DNA of 64,000 bases, from NCBI RefSeq assembly GCF_900090275.1, contig NZ_LT607755.1:806001-870000 (forward strand), in the 5' to 3' direction. The translations under genes were made by a program, and so were the position numbers. Below are positions 17,353 through 27,938 of this stretch, in pieces (within the stretch, counting starts at the first letter, position 1; the number at the start of each line of letters is the position of its first letter). This DNA comes from Micromonospora zamorensis. Its GTDB lineage: Bacteria; Actinomycetota; Actinomycetes; Mycobacteriales; Micromonosporaceae. Under the pieces are notes generated by a model. It made no database searches and had not been told where the DNA came from. It saw only the letters and a program-made list of their open reading frames with translations.

Positions 17353-18285
17353 TCAGACCCGCGGGGTGGTCGCGAGGTCCGGCGTGGCCAGCCAGCTGAG
17401 GGTCTGCGGCAGGATCTCCACAGCGCCGAAGTGCGCGGCGCCGGGCTGCACCTGGACCTCGGCCCGCGAGATCCGCGAGGCGAGCCAGTGGGAGTGCTCC
17501 ACCGGCGAGAAGCGGTCCTGCTCGCCGTGCCAGAGCCGGACCTCCGCGCGGATGGCGCTCAGGTCGAACCCCCAGCCACGCCGTATCGCCAGCACGTCGT
17601 CGATCCAGCCCTCGGGGCCGTGCCGCAAAGCCTCGGAGTACATGTCGGTCAGCAGTCGGCGGATCGCGACGTCGTCGACGACCCGGATGTCCTCGTCGGG
17701 CAACTGGGGGCGCAGGAAGTCCAGCAGCGTCATCGGGTCCCGCCGGGCCTCCTCCGCGCGGACCTTCAGGTTGAGCGTGAGCTCGGCCAGGTCCTCGTCG
17801 GCCTGCCCGTAGTCCTCCACGTTCGACTCGGCCATCCCGGCGTACCAGTCCAGGTCGGGTGCACCGGCCGGGGCGAGCCCCACCAGCACGGCGGCCCGGG
17901 TGACCCGGTCCGGCAGCAACGCCGCACAGGCCAGGGCGTGTGGACCGCCACCGGACCGGCCCACCACCGCGAACCGCTCGATGCCGAGGTCGTCGGCGAT
18001 CGCCGCCACGTCGGCGGCGGCGTCGGCGACCCGCCGACCCTCGTGCCGGTCGGAGTCGCCGTAACCGGGCCGGTCGTAACAGACGAGGTGCACGCCGAGG
18101 CGGTAGACGACGATGCCCCGGGGCCGGGGGCCGCTGCGACTCCCCGGGGTGCCGTGCAGCAGGAAGACCGCAGGACCGTCCGGCGAGCCGGAGGTCTCCA
18201 CCGCGAGGTGCCGCCCCTCCGGGGTGGTGACGGTGCGCTGTGCCGCATCTTGTCGCGTCACGGTTGGCCTCCCGCGGGTCGTCAT
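17353..18285 (-). CDS. Alpha/beta hydrolase
   Basis: Soluble alpha/beta-hydrolase of 310 residues. The oxyanion-hole motif is LLHGTPGSR. The nucleophile elbow is VVGRSGGGPHAL with the Ser. The acid lies in VRLWHGEQDRFSPVEH, and the catalytic His in PGAAHFG. Substrate unknown; the family spans esterases, epoxide hydrolases and dehalogenases. The ATG at 18285 has GGGGGAG directly upstream, which decides against longer readings. It converges on fxsT with a 65-base gap lacking a strong hairpin, and diverges from miaB. Confidence 0.88.
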   Translation of the reverse strand: MTTRGRPTVTRQDAAQRTVTTPEGRHLAVETSGSPDGPAVFLLHGTPGSRSGPRPRGIVVYRLGVHLVCYDRPGYGDSDRHEGRRVADAAADVAAIADDLGIERFAVVGRSGGGPHALACAALLPDRVTRAAVLVGLAPAGAPDLDWYAGMAESNVEDYGQADEDLAELTLNLKVRAEEARRDPMTLLDFLRPQLPDEDIRVVDDVAIRRLLTDMYSEALRHGPEGWIDDVLAIRRGWGFDLSAIRAEVRLWHGEQDRFSPVEHSHWLASRISRAEVQVQPGAAHFGAVEILPQTLSWLATPDLATTPRV

Positions 18286-18481
18286 GTGCTCCCCCGTGAA
18301 TGGAGCCGCGCATTGTCGGCGCTGAGTGCAAAGCCCCCGAAACCGCCCAGAACACATTCTTGTTGTGCAGCGTACTGCCCGTCGTGGATGCCCGCTATGG
18401 GCCGCCGGGTCAATGCCGGTGGGTTGGGGCCGCCGAGCGGGCCGCTACCCTGGTAGCCCGAGGGGAAGGGGCACCAAGAGG

Positions 18482-19975
18482 GTGGCTAGGACCTACAACG
18501 TCGTGACGTACGGCTGCCAGATGAACGTGCACGACTCTGAGCGCATCTCCGGCCTGCTCGAACAGGCCGGCTACGTGCGCGCGGTGCCCGCCGACGACAC
18601 CCCGGACATCGTCGTCTTCAACACCTGCGCCGTCCGGGAGAACGCCGACAACCGGCTCTACGGCAACCTCGGTCGGCTGCGCCCCGTGAAGGACAAGCAC
18701 CCCGGGATGCAGATCGCGGTCGGCGGCTGCCTGGCCCAGAAGGACCGGGGCGAGATCGTCCGCAAGGCGCCCTGGGTGGACGTCGTCTTCGGCACCCACA
18801 ACATCGGCTCGCTGCCGGTGCTGCTGGAGCGGGCCCGGCACAACGCCGCCGCCGAGGTGGAGATCCTGGAGTCCCTCGACGTCTTCCCCTCCACGCTGCC
18901 CACCCGCCGCGAGTCCACGTACGCCGGGTGGGTGTCGATCTCGGTCGGCTGCAACAACACCTGCACGTTCTGCATCGTGCCCGCGCTGCGCGGCAAGGAG
19001 AAGGACCGCCGTCCCGGCGACATCCTCTCCGAGGTGCGCGCGCTGGTCGACGAGGGCGTGCTGGAGGTGACCCTGCTCGGGCAGAACGTCAACTCCTACG
19101 GGGTGGAGTTCGGCGACCGGTACGCGTTCGGCAAGCTGCTGCGGGCCTGCGGTGACATCGACGGGTTGGAGCGGGTCCGGTTCACCAGCCCGCACCCGAA
19201 GGACTTCACCGACGACGTGATCGCCGCGATGGCCGAGACGCCGAACGTCTGCCACTCGCTGCACATGCCGTTGCAGTCCGGCTCCGACGACGTGCTCCGG
19301 GCGATGCGCCGGTCCTACCGCTCCGAGCGCTACCTGGGGATCATCGAGAAGGTCCGGGCGGCGATGCCGGACGCGGCGATCACCACCGACATCATCGTCG
19401 GCTTCCCGGGTGAGACCGAGGCCGACTTCCAGCGCACCCTGGACGTGGTCCGCGAGGCCCGGTTCTCCTCGGCCTTCACCTTCCAGTACTCGAAGCGCCC
19501 CGGCACCCCCGCAGCGACCATGGACGACCAGTTGCCCAAGCAGGTCGTGCAGGAGCGCTACGAGCGGCTGATCGAAACCGTCGAGGAGATCACCTGGGCG
19601 GAGAACAAGCGCCTGGTGGGCGAGACCGTCGAGGTGCTGGTCGCGGTCGGCGAGGGCCGCAAGGACGAGCGCACCGGCCGGATGTCCGGTCGGGCCCGCG
19701 ACGGCCGGCTCGTGCACTTCGCGACCGACACCGCGGACGGGGAGTCGCTGGCCGACCAGATCCGCCCGGGTGACATCGTGCACACCACGATCACGTACGC
19801 CGCGCCGCACCACCTCAACGCCGACGGCGCGCCGGTGGCGCACCGGCGCACCCGGGCCGGCGACGCGGCCGAGGCGGGGCGCTCCCCGCGTACCCCCGGG
19901 GTGTTGCTCGGTCTGCCCACGATCGGCGCACCGCCGGTCGTTGCCGCACCGACCGCCGGCTGCGCCACCCACTGA
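18482..19975 (+). CDS. miaB: tRNA-2-methylthio-N6-dimethylallyladenosine synthase MiaB
   Basis: Methylthiolates i6A37 in tRNAs reading UNN codons, acting after MiaA. The 497-residue protein has an N-terminal UPF0004 domain ([24 protein letters not shown]; three Cys for the auxiliary cluster). A radical SAM core with [11 protein letters not shown] follows, then a TRAM domain. The C-terminus carries an extra Ala/Pro/Thr-rich tail of about 45 residues. The GTG at 18482 begins the conserved [13 protein letters not shown]. miaA lies about 4.5 kb downstream, the usual actinobacterial arrangement. Confidence 0.94.
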   Translation: MARTYNVVTYGCQMNVHDSERISGLLEQAGYVRAVPADDTPDIVVFNTCAVRENADNRLYGNLGRLRPVKDKHPGMQIAVGGCLAQKDRGEIVRKAPWVDVVFGTHNIGSLPVLLERARHNAAAEVEILESLDVFPSTLPTRRESTYAGWVSISVGCNNTCTFCIVPALRGKEKDRRPGDILSEVRALVDEGVLEVTLLGQNVNSYGVEFGDRYAFGKLLRACGDIDGLERVRFTSPHPKDFTDDVIAAMAETPNVCHSLHMPLQSGSDDVLRAMRRSYRSERYLGIIEKVRAAMPDAAITTDIIVGFPGETEADFQRTLDVVREARFSSAFTFQYSKRPGTPAATMDDQLPKQVVQERYERLIETVEEITWAENKRLVGETVEVLVAVGEGRKDERTGRMSGRARDGRLVHFATDTADGESLADQIRPGDIVHTTITYAAPHHLNADGAPVAHRRTRAGDAAEAGRSPRTPGVLLGLPTIGAPPVVAAPTAGCATH

Positions 19976-19980
19976 GCACG

Positions 19981-20020
19981 CGAGGGCCCCTTGTCGTCGC
20001 ACCACGACAAGGGGCCCTCG
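19981..20020. terminator. Hairpin terminator after miaB
   Basis: A perfect 17-bp inverted repeat (19981-19997 with 20004-20020) with a 6-base loop starts 5 bases after the miaB stop. The endoglucanase gene converges on it (stop 20076), so it may work both ways. No T run follows, as is common in high-GC genomes. Confidence 0.85.
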
Positions 20021-20075
20021 TTCAGACCGGCGCCGGCGGACGACCGACGCGGGAAGCGCCGGCCGTCCCGACAAC

Positions 20076-21782
<1,707 letters not shown>

Positions 21783-22013
21783 TCACGCGGACGTGGTCAC
21801 TCGCGTAACGCACACCGACGATCCCCGACGACGTCGTACCGCCGTCAGCGCCCTCGCGTCGATGCCCGACCTGGCTCTGCCGCTCATTCTGATCAGCAGT
21901 CTTCAATGCGTCAACCAGCCGTCCGGCTGGCCCCGCCCACCGTCCCGCGCCCGTGTCCCGCGCCGGCCCCGCGCCCCGCGCTCGTCCCCCGCCCCGCGCC
22001 CCGGCAAGCCGGC

Positions 22014-22069
22014 AACTTCAGGGAAACTGCTGCCTCCGGTGGATCTGAGGCAGCAGTTTCGGGGAAGTT
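22014..22069. repeat. Intergenic palindrome 1
   Basis: Inverted repeat with a perfect inner 14-bp stem (22023-22036 with 22047-22060) and an outer 6-bp stem (AACTTC/GAAGTT). The stems are separated by a symmetric 3-base internal loop, and the apical loop is 10 bases. The right side continues into GGATCTTGGGCG and the heptamer array. The same right-hand words recur at 60335-60412. Confidence 0.8.
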
Positions 22070-22084
22070 GCGAGGATCTTGGGC

Positions 22085-22175
22085 GAGGCGCGAGGCGCGA
22101 GGCGCAGGGCGCGAGGCGCAGGGCGCGAGGCGCAGGGCGCGAGGCGCAGGGCGCGAGGCGCAGGGCGCGAGGCGC
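22085..22175. repeat. Heptamer tandem array 1
   Basis: About thirteen 7-base units. Two GAGGCGC units are followed by five exact copies of the 14-mer GAGGCGCAGGGCGC (22099-22168) and a partial unit. Each 14-mer is two related heptamers (GAGGCGC and AGGGCGC), consensus RRGGCGC. A related array lies at 60281-60334. Confidence 0.85.
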
Positions 22176-22206
22176 GGGGGCCGGCCGCGAAGGCCTTGGA
22201 CATGCG

Positions 22207-22242
22207 GGAGCCCCCGGTCCCCTCGCAGGGACCGGGGGCTCC
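22207..22242 (-). terminator. Hairpin terminator of the DUF349 gene
   Basis: Perfect 15-bp GC-rich inverted repeat (22207-22221 with 22228-22242) and 6-base loop, 13 bases beyond the DUF349 stop on the reverse strand. Confidence 0.85.
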
Positions 22243-22255
22243 GGAAGACGTCAGC

Positions 22256-23464
22256 TCAGCCCGCCTGCTCGGCGAGTTGGAGGAACTGCCGCTTGGCGGT
22301 GAGCGCCTGTTCGGCTTCCTTGATCCGGCGTGCGTCCCCGGCGCTCTGCGCCCGGGCCAGCCGGTCCTCGGCTTCCGCCACCTGCGCCCGCATCTGGGCG
22401 AGCAGCGGGTTGTCCTCCTTGGTGGTGCGGCGCCACGCCGAGTCCATCACGTCGCGGACCTTGTCGTCGATGGCGCGCAGCCGGCGCTCCAGCCCGGCAG
22501 CCGCCTCGCGGGGCACCCGGCCGGCCTCGTGCCACTGTGCCTGGATGTCCCGCAGCTTGGCCTGGGCGCCCTTCGGGTCGGCGTCAATGTCCAGCGCCTC
22601 GGCCTCGGCGAGCAGGGCCTGCTTGCGCTCCAGGTTGCCGCGCTGCTCGTTGTCCCGGGCGGAGAAGACCTCACTGCGCCGGCTGAAGAAGGCGTCCTGC
22701 GCACCCCGGAATCGTTCCCAGAGCTTCTGCTCGGCCTCCTTGGAGGCGCGCGGCGCGGCCTTCCACTGGGTCATCAGATCCTTGAGCTGGTTGGCGGTGG
22801 TGGCCCAGTCGGTGGATTCCTGGAGCTTCTCCGCCTCGGCGACCAGCTCCTCCTTGACGGTCTGCGCCTGCTTGCGCTGCGAGTCCAGGGAGGCGAAGTG
22901 GGCGCCCCGACGTCGGGTGAAACCGTCCCGGGCGGCGGCGAACCGCTTCCACAGCTCACCGTCGGCCTTCTTGTCGACCCCCCGGATGGTCTTCCACTCG
23001 TCGAGGATCTCCTTGAGCCGGTCCCCGGCGGTCTTCCAACCGGTGGACTCGGCAGCCAGCTTCTCGGCCTCCTCGACCAGCGCGGTCTTGCGGGCCAGGG
23101 CCTCACCGCGAGCGGCGTCCCGGGCGGCGCGCGCCTCACCGGCCTTCTCCTCGGCGAGGGTCGCCAGCTTGTCCAGGCGAGCGGCCAGGGCGTCGATGTC
23201 GCCGACGACGTTGGCCTCGGGGAGCGTGGCGCGGATCCGCCGGATCGTGCTCAGCGAGTGCCCGGCATCCGCCGCACCCGACTTGAGCCGCGCTTCGGTC
23301 AGATCCACCTCGGTGACCAGATCGGCGAAGCGGCGCGCGAAGTGTGCCAGACCTTCCTCCGGCGCACCCGCCTGCCAGGATCCGACCACCCGCTCACCCT
23401 CGGTGGTCTTGACGTATACGGTGCCGTCCGCGTCCACCCGTCCGAAGGCAGTCCAGTCGCTCAT
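22256..23464 (-). CDS. DUF349 domain-containing protein
   Basis: Charged, largely helical cytoplasmic protein of 402 residues with several DUF349 repeats. Each has a conserved Trp in contexts such as LKEILDEWKTI, LKDLMTQWKAAPRA and LRDIQAQWHEAGRVP, followed by a basic LWxRFxxAxDxFF segment. Molecular function is unknown. The ATG at 23464 (MSDWTAFGRV) is the conserved start. In mycobacteria the equivalent gene also lies between miaB and miaA, so this is backbone, not accessory. Confidence 0.88.
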   Translation of the reverse strand: MSDWTAFGRVDADGTVYVKTTEGERVVGSWQAGAPEEGLAHFARRFADLVTEVDLTEARLKSGAADAGHSLSTIRRIRATLPEANVVGDIDALAARLDKLATLAEEKAGEARAARDAARGEALARKTALVEEAEKLAAESTGWKTAGDRLKEILDEWKTIRGVDKKADGELWKRFAAARDGFTRRRGAHFASLDSQRKQAQTVKEELVAEAEKLQESTDWATTANQLKDLMTQWKAAPRASKEAEQKLWERFRGAQDAFFSRRSEVFSARDNEQRGNLERKQALLAEAEALDIDADPKGAQAKLRDIQAQWHEAGRVPREAAAGLERRLRAIDDKVRDVMDSAWRRTTKEDNPLLAQMRAQVAEAEDRLARAQSAGDARRIKEAEQALTAKRQFLQLAEQAG

Positions 23465-23665
23465 GTGCCCATCCTCGTTCTCCCGGCGTCGAGGGAATGG
23501 ACCCCCGTCGCCGCCACGGCGCAGCCAAGTTGCTTCCGGCATTGTCACAGGTCTTACCCGGTCCGCGTCGAGCGCCTATCGCCGACCGTGACCATACGGT
23601 GTCCTAGGGGCCGAATGACCGGATCGGCGCGGAGACGCACCGGGGATTCCCGCTACGGTGAACGG

Positions 23666-24427
23666 GTGCCACTGGTCGCCGCCGCTGTCTGCCCGCATCC
23701 GCCCCTGCTCGTGCCGGAGGTGGCCGGCTCCGCAACCCCCGAGCTGGACGACCTGCGGACGGCCTGCGACACCGCCGTACGCCGGTTGCTGGCAGCCGAC
23801 CCGGACCGCGTGGTGCTGCTCGGCACCGGTCCGGTGACCGGGCCGATCCGCCCCCCGGCCACGGGTTCCCTGCAGCCCTGGGGTGTCGACCTGGACGTGC
23901 CGCTGGTCCCCGGTCAGCCCGACCGGGGAGCGGTGCTGCCGTTGAGCCTGACCATCGGCGCGTGGCTGCTCGCCCGGCACGACGCGCGACTGCCGCTGAC
24001 CGCCGCGCCGGCCCACACCGCGCCGGCCTCCGCCGTGCCCGTGTCCGCTGTGCAGGTGGCCGCTGACGCCGGTCTGGCCGAGCTTTCCGCGCTCGCCGAC
24101 GAGGTGTCCGCCACGGGTGACCGGGTGGCGTTGCTGGTGCTCGGGGACGGGTCGGCCTGCCGGGGAGAGAAGTCACCCGGGTACGACGACCCGCGCGCCC
24201 TCCCGTACGACCAGCGGGTTGCCGGGGCGCTGGCCGACGCGGACCTGGACGTCCTGCTCGGCCTCGACCCGGTGGTGTCGGCGGAGCTGAAGGCCGCCGG
24301 CCGCGCGCCCTGGCAGGTGCTTGCCAGCGCGGCCCGCGCGGCCGGCGGGGGATGGCGCGGCGAGTTGCTGCACGACGCGGCCCCCTACGGTGTCGCCTAC
24401 TTCGTGGCGTCCTGGGAGCGGGTGTGA
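23666..24427 (+). CDS. Class III extradiol dioxygenase subunit B-like protein
   Basis: Protein of 253 residues with the LigB/MEMO-like fold. It begins VPLVAAAVCPHPPLLVPEVAG, where the CPHPP motif is typical, and includes LLVLGDGSACRGEKSPGYDD. Function unproven. The actinobacterial group commonly sits next to miaA and may not be a dioxygenase. GTG start at 23666. Its stop overlaps the miaA start by 4 bases (GTGA), so the two are translationally coupled. Confidence 0.82.
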   Translation: MPLVAAAVCPHPPLLVPEVAGSATPELDDLRTACDTAVRRLLAADPDRVVLLGTGPVTGPIRPPATGSLQPWGVDLDVPLVPGQPDRGAVLPLSLTIGAWLLARHDARLPLTAAPAHTAPASAVPVSAVQVAADAGLAELSALADEVSATGDRVALLVLGDGSACRGEKSPGYDDPRALPYDQRVAGALADADLDVLLGLDPVVSAELKAAGRAPWQVLASAARAAGGGWRGELLHDAAPYGVAYFVASWERV

Positions 24428-25359
24428 CCAGCGACGCGAGGGGCACTGCGGGGGGCACTGTCGTCGCGGTGGTCGGCCCGACCGCGGCGGGCAAGTCGGC
24501 GCTGAGCATCGCGTTGGCGCGCGCCCTCGACGGCGAGGTGGTCAACGCCGACTCGATGCAGCTCTACCGCGGTATGGACATCGGCACCGCCAAGTTGACC
24601 GTCGCCGAACGGGACGGGGTGCCGCACCACCTGCTGGACATCTGGGACGTCACCGAGCCGGCGAGCGTCGCGGAGTACCAGCGGCTGGCCCGCGCGGCGG
24701 TGGACGACATCCTGTCCCGGGGTCGGGTGCCGCTGCTGGTCGGTGGGTCCGGGCTGTACGTGCGGGCGGTGCTGGAGCGTTTCGAGTTCCCCGGCACCGA
24801 CGCGGTGCTGCGGGAGCGGCTGGAACGCGAGTTGGCCGAGGTCGGCCCCGCGCCGTTGTACGCGCGGCTGCGCGCCGCCGACCCGGTCGCCGCGGACGGC
24901 ATCCTGCCCGGCAACGGTCGGCGGATCGTCCGGGCCCTGGAGGTGATCGAGCTCACCGGCGCGCCGTTCACCGCCTCTCTGCCGCAGCCGACGCCGTATT
25001 ACCCGTCGGTGCAGCTCGGCGTCGACCTGGACACCGGGCTGCTGGACGAGCGGATCGCCCTGCGGGTCGACCGGATGTGGGCTGACGGCCTGGTGTCGGA
25101 GACCCGCGAACTGGTCGGGCGGGGGCTGCCCGAAGGGCGGACGGCGAGCCGGGCGCTGGGCTACCAGCAGGTGCTGCGCATGCTCGCCGGTGAGCTGACC
25201 GAGTCGCAGGCGCACGACGAGACGGTTCGCGCCACCCGGCGTTTCGTCCGCCGGCAGCGGTCGTGGTTCCGGCGTGACCCGCGGATCCACTGGCTGGATT
25301 CGGCGACTCCGGACCTGATCGGGGCCGCCCTCCGTCTGGTGCCCGCCGAGACGCGATAA
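24424..25359 (+). CDS. miaA: tRNA dimethylallyltransferase MiaA
   Basis: Transfers the dimethylallyl group from DMAPP to A37 of tRNA, providing the substrate for MiaB. The protein has 311 residues. The P-loop is VVGPTAAGKS. DADSMQLYRGMDIGTAK (here NADSMQ) and LVGGSGLYVRAVL are family signatures, and RALGYQQ lies in the C-terminal part. GTG start at 24424 overlaps the preceding gene; dapF follows after 7 bases. Longer readings from 24352 lie inside the upstream gene. Confidence 0.95.
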   Translation: MTSDARGTAGGTVVAVVGPTAAGKSALSIALARALDGEVVNADSMQLYRGMDIGTAKLTVAERDGVPHHLLDIWDVTEPASVAEYQRLARAAVDDILSRGRVPLLVGGSGLYVRAVLERFEFPGTDAVLRERLERELAEVGPAPLYARLRAADPVAADGILPGNGRRIVRALEVIELTGAPFTASLPQPTPYYPSVQLGVDLDTGLLDERIALRVDRMWADGLVSETRELVGRGLPEGRTASRALGYQQVLRMLAGELTESQAHDETVRATRRFVRRQRSWFRRDPRIHWLDSATPDLIGAALRLVPAETR

Positions 25360-25366
25360 TGGGGGC

Positions 25367-26221
25367 GTGGAGTTCACCAAGGGCCACGGCACCGGCAACG
25401 ACTTCGTCCTCCTTCCCGACCCGGACGGTCAGCTCGACCTGACCCCGGAGCTGGTCGCGGCGCTCTGCGACCGGCGGCGGGGCATCGGCGCGGACGGCGT
25501 GCTGCGGGTGGTCCGCGCGGCCAAGCATCCGGAGGGCGCCGGGCTGGCCGGCGAGGCCGAGTGGTTCATGGACTACTGGAACGCCGACGGTTCGTTCGCC
25601 GAGATGTGCGGCAACGGTGCCCGGGTCTTCGTGCGCTACCTGCTCGACACCGGGCTGGCCACGCCCGCCGGCGCGGCGTTGCCGGTGGCCACCCGGGCCG
25701 GCGTCGTGCGCGCGCTGGTCGAGGGCGACGTGGTGTCCGTCGAGATGCGCCGCCCCCAGGTGTACGACAGCTCCGCCGCCACCCTCGGCGGGCTGACCCT
25801 GACCGGTGCGGTGGTGGACGTCGGCAACCCGCACCTGGTCTGCGTCCTGCCGGCCGGTGTGGAGTTGTCCGCGCTGGACCTGACGACCGCGCCCGGGTTC
25901 GACCCGGAGGTCTTCCCGAGCGGGGTGAACGTGGAGTTCATCGTGGCGGGCGACTCGGTCGACGCCACCGACGCGCACAGCCTGATGAGGGTGTACGAGC
26001 GTGGCAGCGCCGAGACGTTGTCCTGCGGCACCGGTGCCTGCGCGGTGGGCGCGGTGGCCCTGCGTGACGCCGGCCGGGACACCGGAGTGGTCGCCGTGGA
26101 CGTGCCCGGTGGCCGCGTGACGGTCACGGTGACGGCGGACTCCTGCTGGCTGTCCGGCCCAGCCGTCCTGGTGGCAACAGGCGAGCTGGACCCCAGCGCC
26201 CTGCCCCGCCACCCGGGTTGA
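25367..26221 (+). CDS. dapF: Diaminopimelate epimerase
   Basis: Converts LL- to meso-diaminopimelate for lysine and cell-wall synthesis. The protein has 284 residues. The two catalytic Cys are in NADGSFAEMCGNGAR and ETLSCGTGACA. The N-terminus KGHGTGNDFV is typical. The GTG start lies 7 bases after miaA; the gene ends at a long palindrome that overlaps the stop codon. Confidence 0.95.
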   Translation: MEFTKGHGTGNDFVLLPDPDGQLDLTPELVAALCDRRRGIGADGVLRVVRAAKHPEGAGLAGEAEWFMDYWNADGSFAEMCGNGARVFVRYLLDTGLATPAGAALPVATRAGVVRALVEGDVVSVEMRRPQVYDSSAATLGGLTLTGAVVDVGNPHLVCVLPAGVELSALDLTTAPGFDPEVFPSGVNVEFIVAGDSVDATDAHSLMRVYERGSAETLSCGTGACAVGAVALRDAGRDTGVVAVDVPGGRVTVTVTADSCWLSGPAVLVATGELDPSALPRHPG

Positions 26222-26276
26222 TCAAGAGGTTTGTGTCAGGAACAACGCGGATCCTGACGCAAACCTCTTGATCAAC
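26217..26276. terminator. Palindrome 2 / bidirectional terminator dapF-mez
   Basis: 25-bp arms (26217-26241 with 26252-26276) with one G-U type mismatch and a 10-base loop. The outer ends read GTTGATCAAG/CTTGATCAAC. It includes the dapF stop codon and ends 13 bases before the malic enzyme stop, so it probably terminates both genes. It also belongs to the dispersed GATC-ended palindromes. Confidence 0.8.
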
Positions 26277-26288
26277 AGGGGGAGTGCG

Positions 26289-27755
26289 TCAGGGGGTCGC
26301 GCTGGCGTTGGCCGCGATCTCGGGGAGGTCCGACGGGCCGGGGTCGGCTGCCGGAAGTGGGCTGGGGTTGTTCGCGGCGGCGCGGACGGCGGCGGCGACC
26401 GCCGGGGCGACCCGGGAGTCGAAGACGCTCGGCACGATCACCGTCGGGTTGATCTTGTCCTCACCGACCACGTCGGCGATGGCCCGGGCGGCCGCGAGGG
26501 CCATCTCCTCGGTGAACTCCTCGGCGTGCGCGTCGAGCATGCCGCGGAACACACCGGGGAAGGCGAGCACGTTGTTGATCTGGTTCGGCTGGTCCGAGCG
26601 ACCGGTGGCGACCACTGCGGCGTGCTTGCGCGCCTCCCGGGGGTCGACCTCCGGGTCCGGGTTGGCGAGCGCGAAGACGATCGAGTCCTTCGCCATCTGG
26701 GCGATGTCGTCGCCGGTGAGCAGGTTCGGCGCGCTCACCCCGATGAACACGTCGGCACCCCGGATCGCACCCGGCAGGTCGCCCGAGTAGTTCTCCTTGT
26801 TGGTGTTCTCCGCCAGCCACTGCCACGCCGAGTTGAGCCCGGTCAGCCCGCGGTGCAGGGCGCCCTCCCGGTCGTACGCGATGATGTCGCCGACGCCCTG
26901 GCGCAGCAGCAGCTTCATGATCGCGGTGCCGGCCGCGCCGGCGCCCGAGACGACCACGCGGACGTCCTCGAGCCGCTTGCCGACCACCCGCAGCGCGTTG
27001 GTCAGCGCGGCCAGCACGCAGATCGCGGTGCCGTGCTGGTCGTCGTGGAAGACCGGGATGTCCAGCGCCTCGCGCAGCCGGGCCTCGATCTCGAAGCAGC
27101 GCGGCGCGGCGATGTCCTCCAGGTTGATCCCGCCGTACGCGGGCGCGATCGCCTTGACGATCTGCACGATCTCGTCGGTGTCCTGGGTGTCCAGCACCAC
27201 CGGCCAGGCATCCACCCCGCCGAAGCGCTTGAACAGCGCCGCCTTGCCCTCCATCACCGGCAGCGACGCGGCCGGGCCCAGGTTGCCCAGGCCGAGCACC
27301 GCCGAGCCGTCGCTGACCACCGCGACGGTGTTGCGCTTGATGGTCAGCCGCCGGGCGTCCGCCGGGTTCTCGGCGATCGCCATGCAGACCCGGGCCACCC
27401 CAGGGGTGTACGCCCGGGACAGCTCGTCACGGTTGCGCAGCGCGACCTTCGAGGTCACCTCGATCTTGCCGCCGAGGTGCAGGAGGAACGTCCGGTCCGA
27501 CACCTTGCGGACGTCCACGCCGTCCAGCGCGGTCAACGCGTCGACCACCTGATCGGCGTGGCCGGCGTCGGCGGTGTCGCAGGTCAGGTCGACGATCACG
27601 TGGGTCGGGTCCGAGTCCACCACGTCCAGCGCCGTGACGATCGCCCCGGCCTCGCCGACCGAGGTGGTGAGCCGGCCGATCGAGGAGGCGTCCGCGGTTA
27701 CGGCGATCCGGATGGTGATTGAAAATCCGGCGCTCGGCAGTCGGGTGATGGCCAC
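26289..27755 (-). CDS. NAD-dependent malic enzyme with N-terminal ACT domain
   Basis: Oxidative decarboxylation of malate to pyruvate. The protein has 488 residues. An ACT regulatory domain (about 14-90) precedes the malic enzyme domain with SRAYTPGVARVC, GDGSAVLGLGN (here SDGSAVLGLGN), PVFHDDQHGTA and the NAD-binding SGAGAAG. A C-terminal Ala/Pro-rich tail ends it. GTG start at 27755 with GGAGG about 9 bases upstream. Allosteric control by an amino acid is inferred from the ACT domain. It sits as an insertion between dapF and hflX. Confidence 0.92.
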   Translation of the reverse strand: MAITRLPSAGFSITIRIAVTADASSIGRLTTSVGEAGAIVTALDVVDSDPTHVIVDLTCDTADAGHADQVVDALTALDGVDVRKVSDRTFLLHLGGKIEVTSKVALRNRDELSRAYTPGVARVCMAIAENPADARRLTIKRNTVAVVSDGSAVLGLGNLGPAASLPVMEGKAALFKRFGGVDAWPVVLDTQDTDEIVQIVKAIAPAYGGINLEDIAAPRCFEIEARLREALDIPVFHDDQHGTAICVLAALTNALRVVGKRLEDVRVVVSGAGAAGTAIMKLLLRQGVGDIIAYDREGALHRGLTGLNSAWQWLAENTNKENYSGDLPGAIRGADVFIGVSAPNLLTGDDIAQMAKDSIVFALANPDPEVDPREARKHAAVVATGRSDQPNQINNVLAFPGVFRGMLDAHAEEFTEEMALAAARAIADVVGEDKINPTVIVPSVFDSRVAPAVAAAVRAAANNPSPLPAADPGPSDLPEIAANASATP

Positions 27756-27938
27756 GGGATCCCTCCGTCACGGCTGTGCGGCCAGTCGGCCGCCGCCCGC
27801 ATTTCTACCGGGTTGTCGAGTCCGACCAGCATTCGCCCCCACTTTTGGCGACCTTCACCATGGGCATATAGCAGGTGCGTTCGGCGTTGTGTCATGTCAG
27901 GATTACGTTCTACTTATCAAAACGGACAGGAGAACCGC

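Noticed and set aside
22079..22260. Open frame through the heptamer array upstream of the dioxygenase-like gene
   Set aside because: Translation is an Arg/Gly/Ala repeat generated by the tandem DNA repeat; the real gene starts at 23666.
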